In this document: positions 46,246-55,722 of the stretch, in pieces
Position numbering within the stretch: position 1 is the first letter of the stretch
Layout of the letters: the number at the start of each line of letters is the position of its first letter
DNA from: Alphaproteobacteria bacterium
GTDB lineage: Bacteria > Pseudomonadota > Alphaproteobacteria > Sphingomonadales > JAKSBY01
DNA length: 64,000 nt
Assembly (NCBI GenBank): GCA_021774625.1
Contig: JAJFIV010000027.1
Span: forward strand, 62,001 to 126,000
Direction: 5' to 3'
The notes under the pieces: generated by a model
What the model saw: the letters and a program-made list of their open reading frames with translations, nothing else
The model's database searches: none
What the model was told of the DNA's origin: nothing
Made by a program: the position numbers and the translations under genes

Positions 46246-46687
46246 CTTTGCTGTTTAAACAAGAATGGAAACGCGGCCATTCCCTCATAGTTCACAATAT
46301 TTTTCTATTTAAAAGAAAAATTTAAAATCTATTTTTAATTTTTAATGTTTTTGGCTGGGAAAAAGAAAACTTTTTCTTTACTCAGCCAAAAGAATAAGTC
46401 GTTTGTCATGCCGGCCTAGGGCGCTTATGTGTAGGAGCATCGGAAGCGATACGGCTTTCGAATAACCGCTGGAACGCATATGAAATTGTCTGTTTGTCAG
46501 CAGGAAGCGGCAGCGCCGCAAAGGCCCGCGTTCCTAAATGCCATCCAGAAACGCCAGGTTGGCAGCACTCTTTGTTGATGCTCTGAACCCGGCTTCGGCG
46601 CCAAACGCCAAAACCAGAATAAATTTAGCTGCAGACACCGGGGGTGTCCGCAAACAGGACAGGTTACCCTGGCCAGAGGAGACAGCC
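46246..46687 (+). other. AT-rich region and long leader upstream of the sulfur operon
   Basis: No gene is supported. The stretch 46290-46350 is strongly AT-rich. A 41-bp inverted repeat at 46349-46389 has outer arms TTTTGGCTG/CAGCCAAAA and inner arms AAAGAAAA/TTTTCTTT. Just before the siroheme synthase start, a hairpin GCAGACACC/GGTGTCCGC (about 46630-46651, one mismatch) and a shorter one near CAGG/CCTG can form. This could be a regulatory leader; no riboswitch family is asserted. Confidence 0.5.
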
Positions 46688-48121
46688 ATGCAAAGTTTAC
46701 CGATCTTTTATAAGCTTGACGGCAAAAACGTTTTAATCGCCGGCGCCACCAGGGCGGCGAAAGCCAAAATCCGGCTGATCGGGAAAACCGGGGCAAAAAT
46801 CACGGCGGTCGCAGCCGGTGATGCCGCCAATCTCGATGAATTCAGGTACGAAAAGAATATCCGCGTCAAAGACCGCGCCTTTCGGAAAACAGATCTGAAG
46901 GGCCAGAGCCTCGTCTATATCGCAACCGGCGACGCCGCCGCCGACGGCATCATCGCAGAGGCCGCGAAAGCGGCAAATATCCCAGTGAATGTTGTGGATA
47001 ACGCCAGCCAGTGTGACTTTCTGACCCCGGCTATTGTGGAGCGCGATCCCATTACCGTGGCCATTGGTTCGGGGGGCGCATCACCGGTCCTGATCCGCCG
47101 GATCAAGGCGCAGATTGATGCCCTGCTGCCCGATCACACCGGCCGACTGGCGGCATTCGCCCAGACCTTTCGCGATGCCGTTAAAAGCCTGATCCCTGAT
47201 TTGGGCCGCCGCCGCCGTTTCTGGAACTGGTTTTTCGAACAATCGGACGCTTTTGACCTGCTGGCTCTGGATACCGCCATCGCCCGCTCCCGCCTGGTGG
47301 AGATGATCCGGCGGCAAGGCCATCAGGATAACAGGCCAAAAGAAGGCCGTGTCCTGCTGGTCGGCGCCGGGCCAGGCGATCCCGATCTTCTGACCCTGAA
47401 AGCGCACCGCGCTCTGCAAGAGGCGGATGTGATCGTCTATGACAGGCTGGTGGCCCCCAAAATCCTCGATTATGCGCGCCGGGATGCGGAACAGATTTTC
47501 GTCGGCAAATCCCGCGCCAATCATTCGGCGCCGCAGAAAGAGATCAACGCACTGCTGATCGAGAAGGCGCGGGCCGGCAATCTCGTGGTGCGCCTCAAGG
47601 GCGGCGATCCGCTGATTTTCGGTCGCGCCGGTGAGGAAATTGAGGATTTGCGGGCAGCGAATATTAAATTCAAGATCATTCCCGGTGTAACATCCGCCCT
47701 GGCCTGCGCGGCAACCAGCGAAATCCCCCTCACGCACCGGGACTGTTCCGCCGCCATCACCCTGGTCACCGGCCAGCTAAAGGACGGTTCGCTGCCGGAC
47801 CTTTCCGGTCTTGCCGGGGAGGGCCGGACCCTCGCCATCTATATGGGGGTGGGGACAGCGAAGGAGATCGAAAAAAACCTTATTGACGCCGGCATCGCTC
47901 CGGCGCTTCCCATTACCATCGTGGAAAATGGCACCCGCGCTGATGAAAGGCGGTTTCACGGCACGCTGGGCGGCCTTGCCGATTTGGTGGCGCGGGAACA
48001 GGTTGCCAGCCCGGCAATGATTTTCATCGGTAAAGTAGCCGGGTTGGCTAAAGACCGGCTGCAATCCGATGTCTCCGATCTCGAAGAAACCGCTGCGGCC
48101 GCATTTTCAGCTGCCGGATAG
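46688..48121 (+). CDS. cysG: Siroheme synthase (uroporphyrinogen-III methyltransferase/precorrin-2 dehydrogenase)
   Basis: A 477-residue multidomain enzyme making the sirohaem cofactor of the sulfite reductase encoded downstream. The N-terminal part (residues 1-210) is the precorrin-2 dehydrogenase/ferrochelatase domain (VLIAGATRAAKAKIRLIG; VVDNASQCDFLTPAIVERDP). The rest is the SAM-dependent SUMT domain: RVLLVGAGPGDPDLLTLKAH, VRLKGGDPLIFGRAGEE, PGVTSALACAATSEIPLTHR. The N-terminal NAD motif is slightly altered (GATRAA in place of GGGxVA). The start is ATG 46688, with GAGGAGA upstream. It is the first gene of the sulfur assimilation operon. Confidence 0.95.
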   Translation: MQSLPIFYKLDGKNVLIAGATRAAKAKIRLIGKTGAKITAVAAGDAANLDEFRYEKNIRVKDRAFRKTDLKGQSLVYIATGDAAADGIIAEAAKAANIPVNVVDNASQCDFLTPAIVERDPITVAIGSGGASPVLIRRIKAQIDALLPDHTGRLAAFAQTFRDAVKSLIPDLGRRRRFWNWFFEQSDAFDLLALDTAIARSRLVEMIRRQGHQDNRPKEGRVLLVGAGPGDPDLLTLKAHRALQEADVIVYDRLVAPKILDYARRDAEQIFVGKSRANHSAPQKEINALLIEKARAGNLVVRLKGGDPLIFGRAGEEIEDLRAANIKFKIIPGVTSALACAATSEIPLTHRDCSAAITLVTGQLKDGSLPDLSGLAGEGRTLAIYMGVGTAKEIEKNLIDAGIAPALPITIVENGTRADERRFHGTLGGLADLVAREQVASPAMIFIGKVAGLAKDRLQSDVSDLEETAAAAFSAAG

Positions 48122-48132
48122 AGGAACAGGCC

Positions 48133-48426
48133 ATGAGCGAGCACATCATAACAGCCAACAATCTCCGCGACGGTCGGGTGGTTTATCTCACCCGCGATGA
48201 AGGCTGGTCGAATAATCCGGATAAAGCCTGGGTTGCCGCAACACCGGAAGAGGTGGCACGGCTTTCCGGCATGGCCGGCCTGGCAGCGGCCGCCAATGTT
48301 GTGGTGGGCGCGGAACTGATCCCCGTAATAAAGGAAGCTGGTCATGTCCGCCCGGCCCGCAACCGTGAACTGATCCGCGCCCTGGGCCCGACGGTCCGGA
48401 CCGACCTTGGCAACCAGGCCGTATAG
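48133..48426 (+). CDS. DUF2849 family protein
   Basis: A 97-residue protein of DUF2849, a small alphaproteobacterial family almost always encoded just before sulfite reductase. Conserved features are ITANNLRDGRVVYLTRDEGW near the N-terminus and the segment HVRPARNRELIRALGPTVRTDLG near the C-terminus. The function is unknown; the consistent context suggests a role in sulfite reductase maturation or electron supply. It lies 11 bp after cysG and 9 bp before cysI. Confidence 0.9.
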   Translation: MSEHIITANNLRDGRVVYLTRDEGWSNNPDKAWVAATPEEVARLSGMAGLAAAANVVVGAELIPVIKEAGHVRPARNRELIRALGPTVRTDLGNQAV

Positions 48427-48435
48427 GAGACTGTC

Positions 48436-50091
48436 ATGTACGCTTATGATGCTTATGATCACGCCCTGGTCCGCGAACGGGTCAACGAATTCCGCGGTCA
48501 GGTGAAACGCCGTTTGTCCGGCGACCTGACGGAAGAGGAATTCCGCCCGCTGCGGCTGATGAACGGCCTTTATCTGCAGCTTCACGCCTATATGCTTCGG
48601 GTTGCCATTCCTTACGGCACGCTGTCATCGAAACAGCTGACGACACTCGCCCATATCGCCCGGGTTTATGACAAGGGCTACGGCCATTTCACCACCCGGC
48701 AGAATCTGCAGTATAACTGGCCGAAGCTTGAGGATGCGCCGGATATTCTGGCTGAACTGGCTGCGGTCGAGATGCACGCCATTCAGACCAGCGGCAATAC
48801 CATCCGCAATGTCACCGCCGACCATTTTGCCGGCGCCGCGGCGGATGAAGTGGAAGACCCTCGGCCCTGGGCGGAACTGATTCGCCAATGGTCGACCCTG
48901 CACCCGGAATTCTCCTTCCTGCCGCGAAAATTCAAGATCGCGGTGACCGCCTCGCCGCATGACCGGGCAGCTGTGCGCTTTCATGATATCGGCCTGATTC
49001 TTTACAATGACCCGGAAAAAGGCCGCGGTTTCGAGGTGATCGCCGGCGGCGGCATGGGCCGCACACCTTTTGTCGGCCCGACCATCCGGAAATATCTGCA
49101 ACCGGAGCACCTGCTGTCCTATCTGGAGGCCATCCTGCGCATCTATAACGAATGGGGCCGCCGCGATAACATATACAAGGCGCGGATCAAGATCCTGGTC
49201 CATGAATTCGGCATGGATAAATTCCGCCACGCGGTAGAGGAGGAATGGCAACGGATCAAAGACGGGCCACTGCAATTTGCGGCGGAAGAGGAAGTGCGAA
49301 TCCGCGAGCATTTTTCCCCGCCCGCTTTTGAGGATGTCGCACTGTCCAGCGAGCAAGACGAAAAGGCAATGGCCGAAAACCCTGACTTCGCCGCCTGGGT
49401 CAAGGCCAATATTCACCCGCACAAGGCCCGCGGCTATGCCATCGCCACCATTTCCCTGAAACCGCATGGCGGCATTCCGGGGGATGCAACTGCGGATCAG
49501 ATGGAGACCGTGGCGGACCTCGGTAAACTCTACAGTTTCGATGAAATCCGGGTGACCCACGAACAGAATCTGGTTCTGCCTCATGTCAGGAAAGCAGACC
49601 TGTTTGCTCTCTGGACCATCCTGTCGCACCATGGGCTTGCCAGCGCCAATGCCGGACTTTTGACGGATATTATTGCCTGCCCCGGGCTTGATTATTGTTC
49701 ACTGGCCAATGCCAGGTCCATTCCTTTGGCACAGAAAATTGCCGCCCGGTTCGACGATCTGAAAAGGCTGCATCATATTGGCCCGCTGAAAATCAAGATT
49801 TCCGGCTGCATCAATGCCTGCGGCCATCATCATGCAGGTCATATCGGCATACTGGGCGTCGATAAAAAGGGCGAAGAGCGTTATCAGCTCATGCTGGGCG
49901 GATCGGGCGCGGAAGATGCCACCATCGGCCAGATCACAGGTCCCGGCTTTGACGAGGAGGGCATCGTGGACGCAGTGGAAACCGTAGTGAACACCTATCT
50001 GCACCGCCGATCCGAAGGCGAAGAATTTCTGACAGCCTACCGCCGGCTTGGCCCAGGCCCGTTCAAGGAGGCGCTTTATGGTGCGCGTTAA
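48436..50091 (+). CDS. cysI: Sulfite (nitrite/sulfite) reductase haemoprotein
   Basis: A 551-residue sirohaem and [4Fe-4S] reductase that converts sulfite to sulfide with six electrons. Motifs: GHFTTRQNLQYNWPKLEDAP near residue 78, TSGNTIRNVTAD, GLDYCSLANARS near 417 and SGCINACGHHHAGHIG near 457, where cysteines bind the Fe-S cluster bridged to sirohaem. Operon context with APS reductase and CysDNC points to sulfite. It overlaps the DUF934 gene by 14 bp. Confidence 0.94.
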   Translation: MYAYDAYDHALVRERVNEFRGQVKRRLSGDLTEEEFRPLRLMNGLYLQLHAYMLRVAIPYGTLSSKQLTTLAHIARVYDKGYGHFTTRQNLQYNWPKLEDAPDILAELAAVEMHAIQTSGNTIRNVTADHFAGAAADEVEDPRPWAELIRQWSTLHPEFSFLPRKFKIAVTASPHDRAAVRFHDIGLILYNDPEKGRGFEVIAGGGMGRTPFVGPTIRKYLQPEHLLSYLEAILRIYNEWGRRDNIYKARIKILVHEFGMDKFRHAVEEEWQRIKDGPLQFAAEEEVRIREHFSPPAFEDVALSSEQDEKAMAENPDFAAWVKANIHPHKARGYAIATISLKPHGGIPGDATADQMETVADLGKLYSFDEIRVTHEQNLVLPHVRKADLFALWTILSHHGLASANAGLLTDIIACPGLDYCSLANARSIPLAQKIAARFDDLKRLHHIGPLKIKISGCINACGHHHAGHIGILGVDKKGEERYQLMLGGSGAEDATIGQITGPGFDEEGIVDAVETVVNTYLHRRSEGEEFLTAYRRLGPGPFKEALYGAR

Positions 50092-50491
50092 TCTTTCCGG
50101 CCGGACCTTTCCGGACAAAAGCAACAGCCTGCATCTAAAAAGTGCGGACCGGGCCCGGGATTTTACGGATCAACTGGCGGATATTGGCCGTATCGACCTG
50201 GAATTCCCCGCCTTTGGCGATGGCCGCGCCTTCACGCTGGCCCGCCGCCTTCGGGAGCAGATGAATTTCACCGGTGAAATCCGCGCAGTCGGCCATGTGC
50301 TGCCTGATCAGGCCGCATTTCTTCTCCGCTGCGGTTTCGACAGCGCGGAATTTAAAACCGGACCATTGGCGGAAGAGGCAAAACTGGCCCTGAAACGATT
50401 CAGCGTCCGCTATCAGCCGGCTTTGGACGGAACCGGGACTGCTGCCGGCCACCGGCTTGCCGCAGGGAATTTAAGGAGGAGAGTCTCATGA
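50078..50491 (+). CDS. DUF934 family protein
   Basis: A 137-residue protein of DUF934, a family linked to sulfite reductase operons. A recognised segment is FPAFGDGRAFTLARRLREQM, with FTGEIRAVGHVLPDQAAFLLRCGFDSAEF after it. The function is unknown; it may be an accessory of sulfite reduction. The start is ATG 50078, with AAGGAGG upstream inside the end of cysI. It overlaps cysH by 4 bp. Confidence 0.9.
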   Translation: MVRVNLSGRTFPDKSNSLHLKSADRARDFTDQLADIGRIDLEFPAFGDGRAFTLARRLREQMNFTGEIRAVGHVLPDQAAFLLRCGFDSAEFKTGPLAEEAKLALKRFSVRYQPALDGTGTAAGHRLAAGNLRRRVS

Positions 50492-51225
50492 GCGTGACGA
50501 TAATCAACGATGCAGCCACGCGGGCCCGTGACCTGGAAGAACGCTATCGCGATGCGGATACATTATCTTTTCTTAAGTGTATGATTGAAAAAGAATTTCC
50601 CAGCGGGATATCTCTGGTATCTTCCTTTGGCGCCGAATCAGCCATTCTGCTCCATATGGTTTCAAAAATTGATCCGTCGCTCGATGTGATCTTTATCGAC
50701 ACCGGAAAACTGTTCGGCGAGACCAAACGCTACCGCGACCGATTGATTTCACGATTGGCCCTGAAAAATGTTAAAACGGTCAGACCGTTGGAACAAAAAC
50801 TGAAGGTTAATGATTCAAACGGTAATTTATGGATGACAAACACCGGCGGCTGCTGTTATGTGCGCCGGGTTGAACCTTTAAAGAGGGCCCTTGACGGGGT
50901 TTCCGCCTGGATCAGCGGCCGCAAACGATATCAAAGCGACGGTCGCAGTGAAATAAAAAGGGTCGAGGCAGCCGATGGGCGGATTAAAATCAATCCTCTT
51001 GCCAACTGGTCGAAAGAAGACGTTGAAAATTATTTTATAGATCATGACTTGCCACGACATCCGCTGGAAGCCGACGGCTATTTATCCATCGGGTGCATGC
51101 CCTGCACCAGCCGGGTTGCCGCCGGCGAAAATATAAGGGCGGGCCGATGGCGCGGACAGGAAAAGACGGAATGCGGCATTCATCTTCCGGCAACGGAAAT
51201 CAATCAGACAGCGAGGATCGCATGA
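50488..51225 (+). CDS. cysH: Adenylyl-sulfate (APS/PAPS) reductase, [4Fe-4S] type
   Basis: A 245-residue reductase that makes sulfite from activated sulfate. The adenylate-binding region is LVSSFGAESAILLHMVSKID with DVIFIDTGKLF. Two features mark the [4Fe-4S] class: the cysteine pair in NTGGCCYVRRVEPL (near residue 123) and CMPC (near 203). The active-site cysteine is in KTECGIHLP near the C-terminus. These cluster cysteines are typical of APS reductases, and PAPS is also used by some. The start overlaps the DUF934 gene, and the stop overlaps cysD (ATGA). Confidence 0.93.
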   Translation: MSVTIINDAATRARDLEERYRDADTLSFLKCMIEKEFPSGISLVSSFGAESAILLHMVSKIDPSLDVIFIDTGKLFGETKRYRDRLISRLALKNVKTVRPLEQKLKVNDSNGNLWMTNTGGCCYVRRVEPLKRALDGVSAWISGRKRYQSDGRSEIKRVEAADGRIKINPLANWSKEDVENYFIDHDLPRHPLEADGYLSIGCMPCTSRVAAGENIRAGRWRGQEKTECGIHLPATEINQTARIA

Positions 51226-52016
51226 CGGATCTCGACGAACTGGAAGCGGAAAGCATTTTCATCCTGCGTGAAGCCTATCGGCGGTTCGACAACATCGCCA
51301 TGCTGTGGTCCATCGGCAAGGATTCGAACGTCATGATCCGGCTGGCCCAGAAGGCTTTTGTGGGCCGTATCCCGTTCCCCTGCGCCCATCTGGATACCGG
51401 TAAGGAATTCCCCGAAACATACGCCTTTCGTGATCGTTACGCCAAGGAATGGGGGCTGAATCTGATCGCCGATGACTGCCCGCCCATTGAACAGGTGGAC
51501 CAGAGCCTGCCGCCCGCCTCGCGCTTTGCCGCGCGGAAATCCTTAGGGCTGGAGCAAGCCATCAAAAACTATCAGTTCGACGGCATTATTGCCGGCATTC
51601 GGCGGGACGAGCAGGCGACACGGGCCAAGGAACGGGTGTTCAGCCCCCGCTCCCCGTACGGAGCCTGGGATTTCAAGGATCAGCCGCCGGAATTCTGGGG
51701 ACAATATACGGTCGTCAAAAAGCCTGGCGTCCACGTCCGCGTCCATCCTCTTCTGCATTGGACGGAGGTGGATATCTGGCGTTATATTGAGCGGGAAGAC
51801 ATACCCATCGTGCCGCTTTATTTTGCCAGGGACGGCAAGCGGTTCCGGTCATTGGGCGAGGAAGGCATTACTTTTCCGGTGGACTCCAGCGCCGCCACCA
51901 TCCCGGAAATTATCGCCGAACTGGAGGAAACCAGAGCGCCGGAACGCGCGGGCCGGGCCATGGATCATGAGGCCGAAGCGTCTTTCGAAAAGTTGCGTCA
52001 ATCGGGCTATATGTAG
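51222..52016 (+). CDS. cysD: Sulfate adenylyltransferase subunit 2 (CysD)
   Basis: CysD is the catalytic subunit of ATP sulfurylase, forming APS from sulfate and ATP with the CysN GTPase. The 264-residue protein carries the PP-loop SIGKDSNVMIRLAQKAF, the HLDTGKEFPETYAFRD segment, the family stretch GIRRDEQATRAKERVFS, and the C-terminal end FEKLRQSGYM. The start is ATG 51222, overlapping the cysH stop by ATGA. The longer upstream reading is not used. CysNC begins 12 bp later. Confidence 0.95.
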   Translation: MTDLDELEAESIFILREAYRRFDNIAMLWSIGKDSNVMIRLAQKAFVGRIPFPCAHLDTGKEFPETYAFRDRYAKEWGLNLIADDCPPIEQVDQSLPPASRFAARKSLGLEQAIKNYQFDGIIAGIRRDEQATRAKERVFSPRSPYGAWDFKDQPPEFWGQYTVVKKPGVHVRVHPLLHWTEVDIWRYIEREDIPIVPLYFARDGKRFRSLGEEGITFPVDSSAATIPEIIAELEETRAPERAGRAMDHEAEASFEKLRQSGYM

Positions 52017-52028
52017 GATTTAACCGGG

Positions 52029-53918
52029 ATGAGCGTGTCAGAATCACAAAAAAAGCGGCCTTTTCCGATTGTCATTGTCGGTCATGTGGATCATGGAAAA
52101 TCGACCCTGATAGGCCGCCTGCTGTTTGATACCGGCTCGCTGCCGGAAGGCAAGGTCGAGGAAATCAAACAGGTCTCGGAAAAACGCGGTCAGACTTTTG
52201 AATGGGCGTTCCTGATGGACGCCCTGCAGGTGGAACGGGATCAGGGCGTGACCGTTGACGCCAGCCATATCTGGTTCAAAAGCAAAAAGCGCCCTTACGT
52301 AATTATCGATGCGCCGGGCCACCGCGCCTTTATCACCAATATGATCACCGGGGCCGCCTCTGCCGAAGCCGCCATCATCGTCGTCGATGCCGAACAGGGC
52401 ATTTGCGAACAGACCCGTCATCACAGTTATCTTTTGCGCTTTCTGGGCTTCAAAAAAATTCTGGTCACGGTCAACAAGATGGACAAAATCGGCTGGGATG
52501 GTGATAAATTCGACGCCCTTGTCTATGACCTTAATGAATATTTCTCGGATCTTGGCCTGCCGTTAACAGGCATCGTGCCCATCAGCGCCCGCCATGGCGA
52601 CAATATCGCCAAAAAATCGGAAAAATCAGGGTGGTATGACGGCAAGACGCTGATTAAAGCCGTTGATGATATTCCACGCAGCAGTCAGTCGGCGGGCGGG
52701 CCGTTCCGGCTGCCAGTGCAGGATATTTACAAACGCGGCGATGAACGCATTATTGCCGGGCGGATCGAAAACGGCCGCTTAAAGGTCGGCGACAAAATCC
52801 GCGTAGCGCCGACCGGTGAAGAAGCCAGCATCGTCCAGTTTAAAAGCTGGCCTGAAAATGCCGCCGAAATTTCCGCCGTGGCCGGAAAGTCGGTCGCTGT
52901 CACACTGGATAGAGACCTGTTTATTGATCGCGGCCATATATTGCATTTGGCGGCGGACAAGGCCCTTCACAGCTCGCACAGGCTTCTGGTCCAGCTTTAC
53001 TGGTTCGGCAAAGCCCCCTTGAAGGAGGGGCAAAATCTTCAGCTCCGCCTCGGACAGCAGGAAACCATCGCGACCATTGAGGAAATTCGCCGCTCCTTCG
53101 ATATTCAGTCCCTCACATATGGGCAGGAAAGTGAACTGCCCCAGCATGGCATGGGAGAGGTTGTCCTAAGATGCCGCAACCGGCTGGCTTTTGATCTGGC
53201 ATCTGAACTGGCGGAAACATCCCGCGGCGTTCTGCTGGACAATGACCGGATCGCCGGAGCCGTCACTATTTCCGAAAGTCTGGCCCTGGCCGATCAGACG
53301 GTTCAGGCCAATATCACCCGCGTCAAAGACACTGTCACCGGGCTCGAACGGGCGGAAGTATTCGGCCATCGGGGCGGTGTCTTATGGATGACCGGGCTGT
53401 CCGGCGCCGGCAAATCCACTCTTTCCATGGCCGTACAGCGTCGGCTGTTCGAACGGGGCTACCATGTCTATGTTCTGGATGGCGACAATGTGCGCCACGG
53501 GCTCACCCGCGATCTCGGGTTTTCCGCCAAGGACCGTTCGGAAAATATCCGGCGGGTTGCCGAAGCCGCCAAGCTGATCGCCGATTCCGGGGCCGTTGTC
53601 CTTGCCGCCTTTATTTCGCCGTACCGGGCCGACCGCACCATGGCCCGCGATATCATTGGCGAGGATTTCCGCGAAATTCACGTCAGCGCTGATATATCCG
53701 TGTGTGAAGAGCGCGATCCCAAGGGTCTCTACGCCAAAGCCCGGGCCGGTGAAATTGAGAAATTTACCGGCGTTTCCGATGTTTATGAGGAACCGCTTGA
53801 TGCGGATCTTGAAATTGATACCGGTAAAGAGGATATACAGACATCCGTTGACCACCTGATTTCCTTTGTTCAGAATACCTACGCCATTGATCGCCGAAAG
53901 GCGAAAAGCAGCGGATAG
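52029..53918 (+). CDS. cysNC: CysNC: sulfate adenylyltransferase GTPase/APS kinase fusion
   Basis: A 629-residue fusion. Residues ~1-430 are the elongation-factor-like GTPase subunit of ATP sulfurylase (P-loop [40 protein letters not shown]). Residues ~440-629 are APS kinase, which phosphorylates APS to PAPS (P-loop [50 protein letters not shown]). The joined form is common in alphaproteobacteria. With cysD it makes APS and PAPS. The gene ends the cys operon; the LysR gene starts 45 bp downstream. Confidence 0.96.
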   Translation: MSVSESQKKRPFPIVIVGHVDHGKSTLIGRLLFDTGSLPEGKVEEIKQVSEKRGQTFEWAFLMDALQVERDQGVTVDASHIWFKSKKRPYVIIDAPGHRAFITNMITGAASAEAAIIVVDAEQGICEQTRHHSYLLRFLGFKKILVTVNKMDKIGWDGDKFDALVYDLNEYFSDLGLPLTGIVPISARHGDNIAKKSEKSGWYDGKTLIKAVDDIPRSSQSAGGPFRLPVQDIYKRGDERIIAGRIENGRLKVGDKIRVAPTGEEASIVQFKSWPENAAEISAVAGKSVAVTLDRDLFIDRGHILHLAADKALHSSHRLLVQLYWFGKAPLKEGQNLQLRLGQQETIATIEEIRRSFDIQSLTYGQESELPQHGMGEVVLRCRNRLAFDLASELAETSRGVLLDNDRIAGAVTISESLALADQTVQANITRVKDTVTGLERAEVFGHRGGVLWMTGLSGAGKSTLSMAVQRRLFERGYHVYVLDGDNVRHGLTRDLGFSAKDRSENIRRVAEAAKLIADSGAVVLAAFISPYRADRTMARDIIGEDFREIHVSADISVCEERDPKGLYAKARAGEIEKFTGVSDVYEEPLDADLEIDTGKEDIQTSVDHLISFVQNTYAIDRRKAKSSG

Positions 53919-53963
53919 CGGCTCTAGGTATATTCCGATTCCCGGCTTGAAGGAGCGGCAGCT

Positions 53964-54911
53964 ATGAAACGGGCGCAACTTCCCCTAAATGCGCTGAGAG
54001 CTTTTGAGGCAGCAGCCCGGCATCTCAGTTTTAAGATCGCCTCCAACGAATTAGCGGTGACGCCGGCCGCCGTCAGTCAGCAGATACGGTCATTGGAGGA
54101 TTATCTGGGGGTCACTCTGTTTCGCCGCACCAAACGGTCCCTGATTCTGACCGAACAGGCGCAGGCGTGTCTGCCGCACCTGCAGGCGGGGTTCGAGAAT
54201 ATCGAAGATGCCGTCAGTATTCTGGAAGCCTCTCTAGCCGAAGACAATCTGAAGGTCAGTGTCTCGCCGTCATTCGCCCTGAAATGGCTGGTGCCGCGTC
54301 TCGACCATTATTATCAGATCAATGGCAATGCGGTGGTAAAAATCTCCGCCTCCATGGAAATTGTCGACTTCCAGCGCGAAGATATGGATATGGCCATCCG
54401 CTATGGCAGCGGCAATTATCCGGGGCTTTATACCGAGGAACTGATGCGGGAAGAGGTCTTTCCGGTCTGCTGCCCGACCTGGCTTGCGGGGGAGGACCCG
54501 ATCAGATCGCCGGAGGATCTGAAACGCTTTACCCTGATCCATGACGATTCCTCGCTGGATGATGAAAGCTGTCCGACCTGGGCCATGTGGCTGAAAGCTG
54601 CCGGGATCGGCAGCGAAGAGGGTCACCGGGCGCTGCATTTCAATCAGACCAGCCTGGCGATCGAGGCCGCCATTGCCGGACGCGGCATTGCCCTTGCCAA
54701 GCGGACGCTTGCCGAAGCAGATATTAAGGCCGGCCGCCTGATCCGCCCCTTTGAGGATGCATATCCAGTGGAATTCGCCTATTATCTGGTTTGCCCGGAA
54801 CAAAAGAGGGATCTGACCAAAGTCCGCTGTTTCATGGAATGGCTGAAGTCGGAGGCCAATCCCGATTATAAAGCCGGCCCGGAAAATATCTGCATGGCAC
54901 TGAGCAAATAA
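53964..54911 (+). CDS. LysR-family transcriptional regulator
   Basis: A 315-residue LysR protein. The N-terminal HTH is LPLNALRAFEAAARHLSFKI then ASNELAVTPAAVSQQIRSLE, the GcvA-like subgroup. The effector domain follows (NLKVSVSPSFALKWLVPRL). It sits between the cys operon and cysE, so control of sulfur assimilation or cysteine synthesis is an inference from position. It follows cysNC by 45 bp and precedes cysE by 3 bp. Confidence 0.9.
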   Translation: MKRAQLPLNALRAFEAAARHLSFKIASNELAVTPAAVSQQIRSLEDYLGVTLFRRTKRSLILTEQAQACLPHLQAGFENIEDAVSILEASLAEDNLKVSVSPSFALKWLVPRLDHYYQINGNAVVKISASMEIVDFQREDMDMAIRYGSGNYPGLYTEELMREEVFPVCCPTWLAGEDPIRSPEDLKRFTLIHDDSSLDDESCPTWAMWLKAAGIGSEEGHRALHFNQTSLAIEAAIAGRGIALAKRTLAEADIKAGRLIRPFEDAYPVEFAYYLVCPEQKRDLTKVRCFMEWLKSEANPDYKAGPENICMALSK

Positions 54912-54914
54912 ATT

Positions 54915-55571
54915 ATGTCTATTATCAATTATCTCGATTCCATCAAAGCCCGGGACCCTGCGGCCAAATCCCGGCTTGAGGTCCTTCTGCTGTATCCCGG
55001 TGTTCATGCGCTTGGCCTTCATCGCTTTTCCCACTGGTTGTGGCGGATGGGCCTGCGCTTTCTGCCCCGGTTTATTTCGCAGACAGGCCGCTTTCTGACC
55101 GGGATCGAAATCCATCCCGGCGCCAAGATCGGCAAATATTTTTTCATGGATCACGGCATGGGCATCGTGATCGGGGAGACCGCCGAAATCGGCGATAATG
55201 TCACCATGTATCACGGCGTCACGCTGGGCGGCACCACCTATAATCCCAAAAGGGTCGCAAAACGCCATCCGACAATCGAAAGCAATGTCACCATCGGCGC
55301 AGGCGCACAGATATTGGGCGGAATCATAGTCGGTCGCGGCGCCAAAATCGGCGCCAACGCTGTTGTCGTCAAAGACGTTTCCCCCGGCGCGTCCGTGGTC
55401 GGCATTCCGGCCAAACCGGTGAAAGCGACCATGGAGACCGACATTGCCGCCTTCCTGTCCGCCGGCGGCCGCAAGGAAGACCTGCCGCCTGACCTGGTGG
55501 TCCAACTGGAAAGCGAGCGGGCGGATAAACGGCCGGATGCGGACAGGAGCAAAAAACGATCCGCGAAGTGA
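54915..55571 (+). CDS. cysE: Serine O-acetyltransferase
   Basis: CysE makes O-acetylserine, the carbon skeleton for cysteine. The 218-residue protein has an N-terminal helical part with [15 protein letters not shown] and a left-handed beta-helix with hexapeptide repeats: [73 protein letters not shown] contains the active-site His region. The C-terminus ends in a charged tail ([11 protein letters not shown]) longer than usual. It follows the LysR gene by 3 bp. Cysteine synthase is not in this window. Confidence 0.94.
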   Translation: MSIINYLDSIKARDPAAKSRLEVLLLYPGVHALGLHRFSHWLWRMGLRFLPRFISQTGRFLTGIEIHPGAKIGKYFFMDHGMGIVIGETAEIGDNVTMYHGVTLGGTTYNPKRVAKRHPTIESNVTIGAGAQILGGIIVGRGAKIGANAVVVKDVSPGASVVGIPAKPVKATMETDIAAFLSAGGRKEDLPPDLVVQLESERADKRPDADRSKKRSAK

Positions 55572-55722
55572 GAGGCAATTCCGCCGCAATGGCTGAATTT
55601 AACGGGTCCTGACTCTGACGGGCTGCTTACGGTTCACGGTCTATTCATTTGGTGTTCATGTAAAAAATGCTATATAGTAAAGATGGATAGAAAATTTTGA
55701 CTTCTGTAAGCGGGATTGAATC

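Noticed and set aside
46600-46687. SAM-II type riboswitch before cysG
   Set aside because: A fragment TAAATTTAGCT superficially resembles part of the SAM-II core, but the surrounding pseudoknot pairing is not present.
54270-55589. 439-residue minus-strand frame opposite the LysR and cysE genes
   Set aside because: It spans two well-supported plus-strand genes in antisense; no ribosome site or family pattern.
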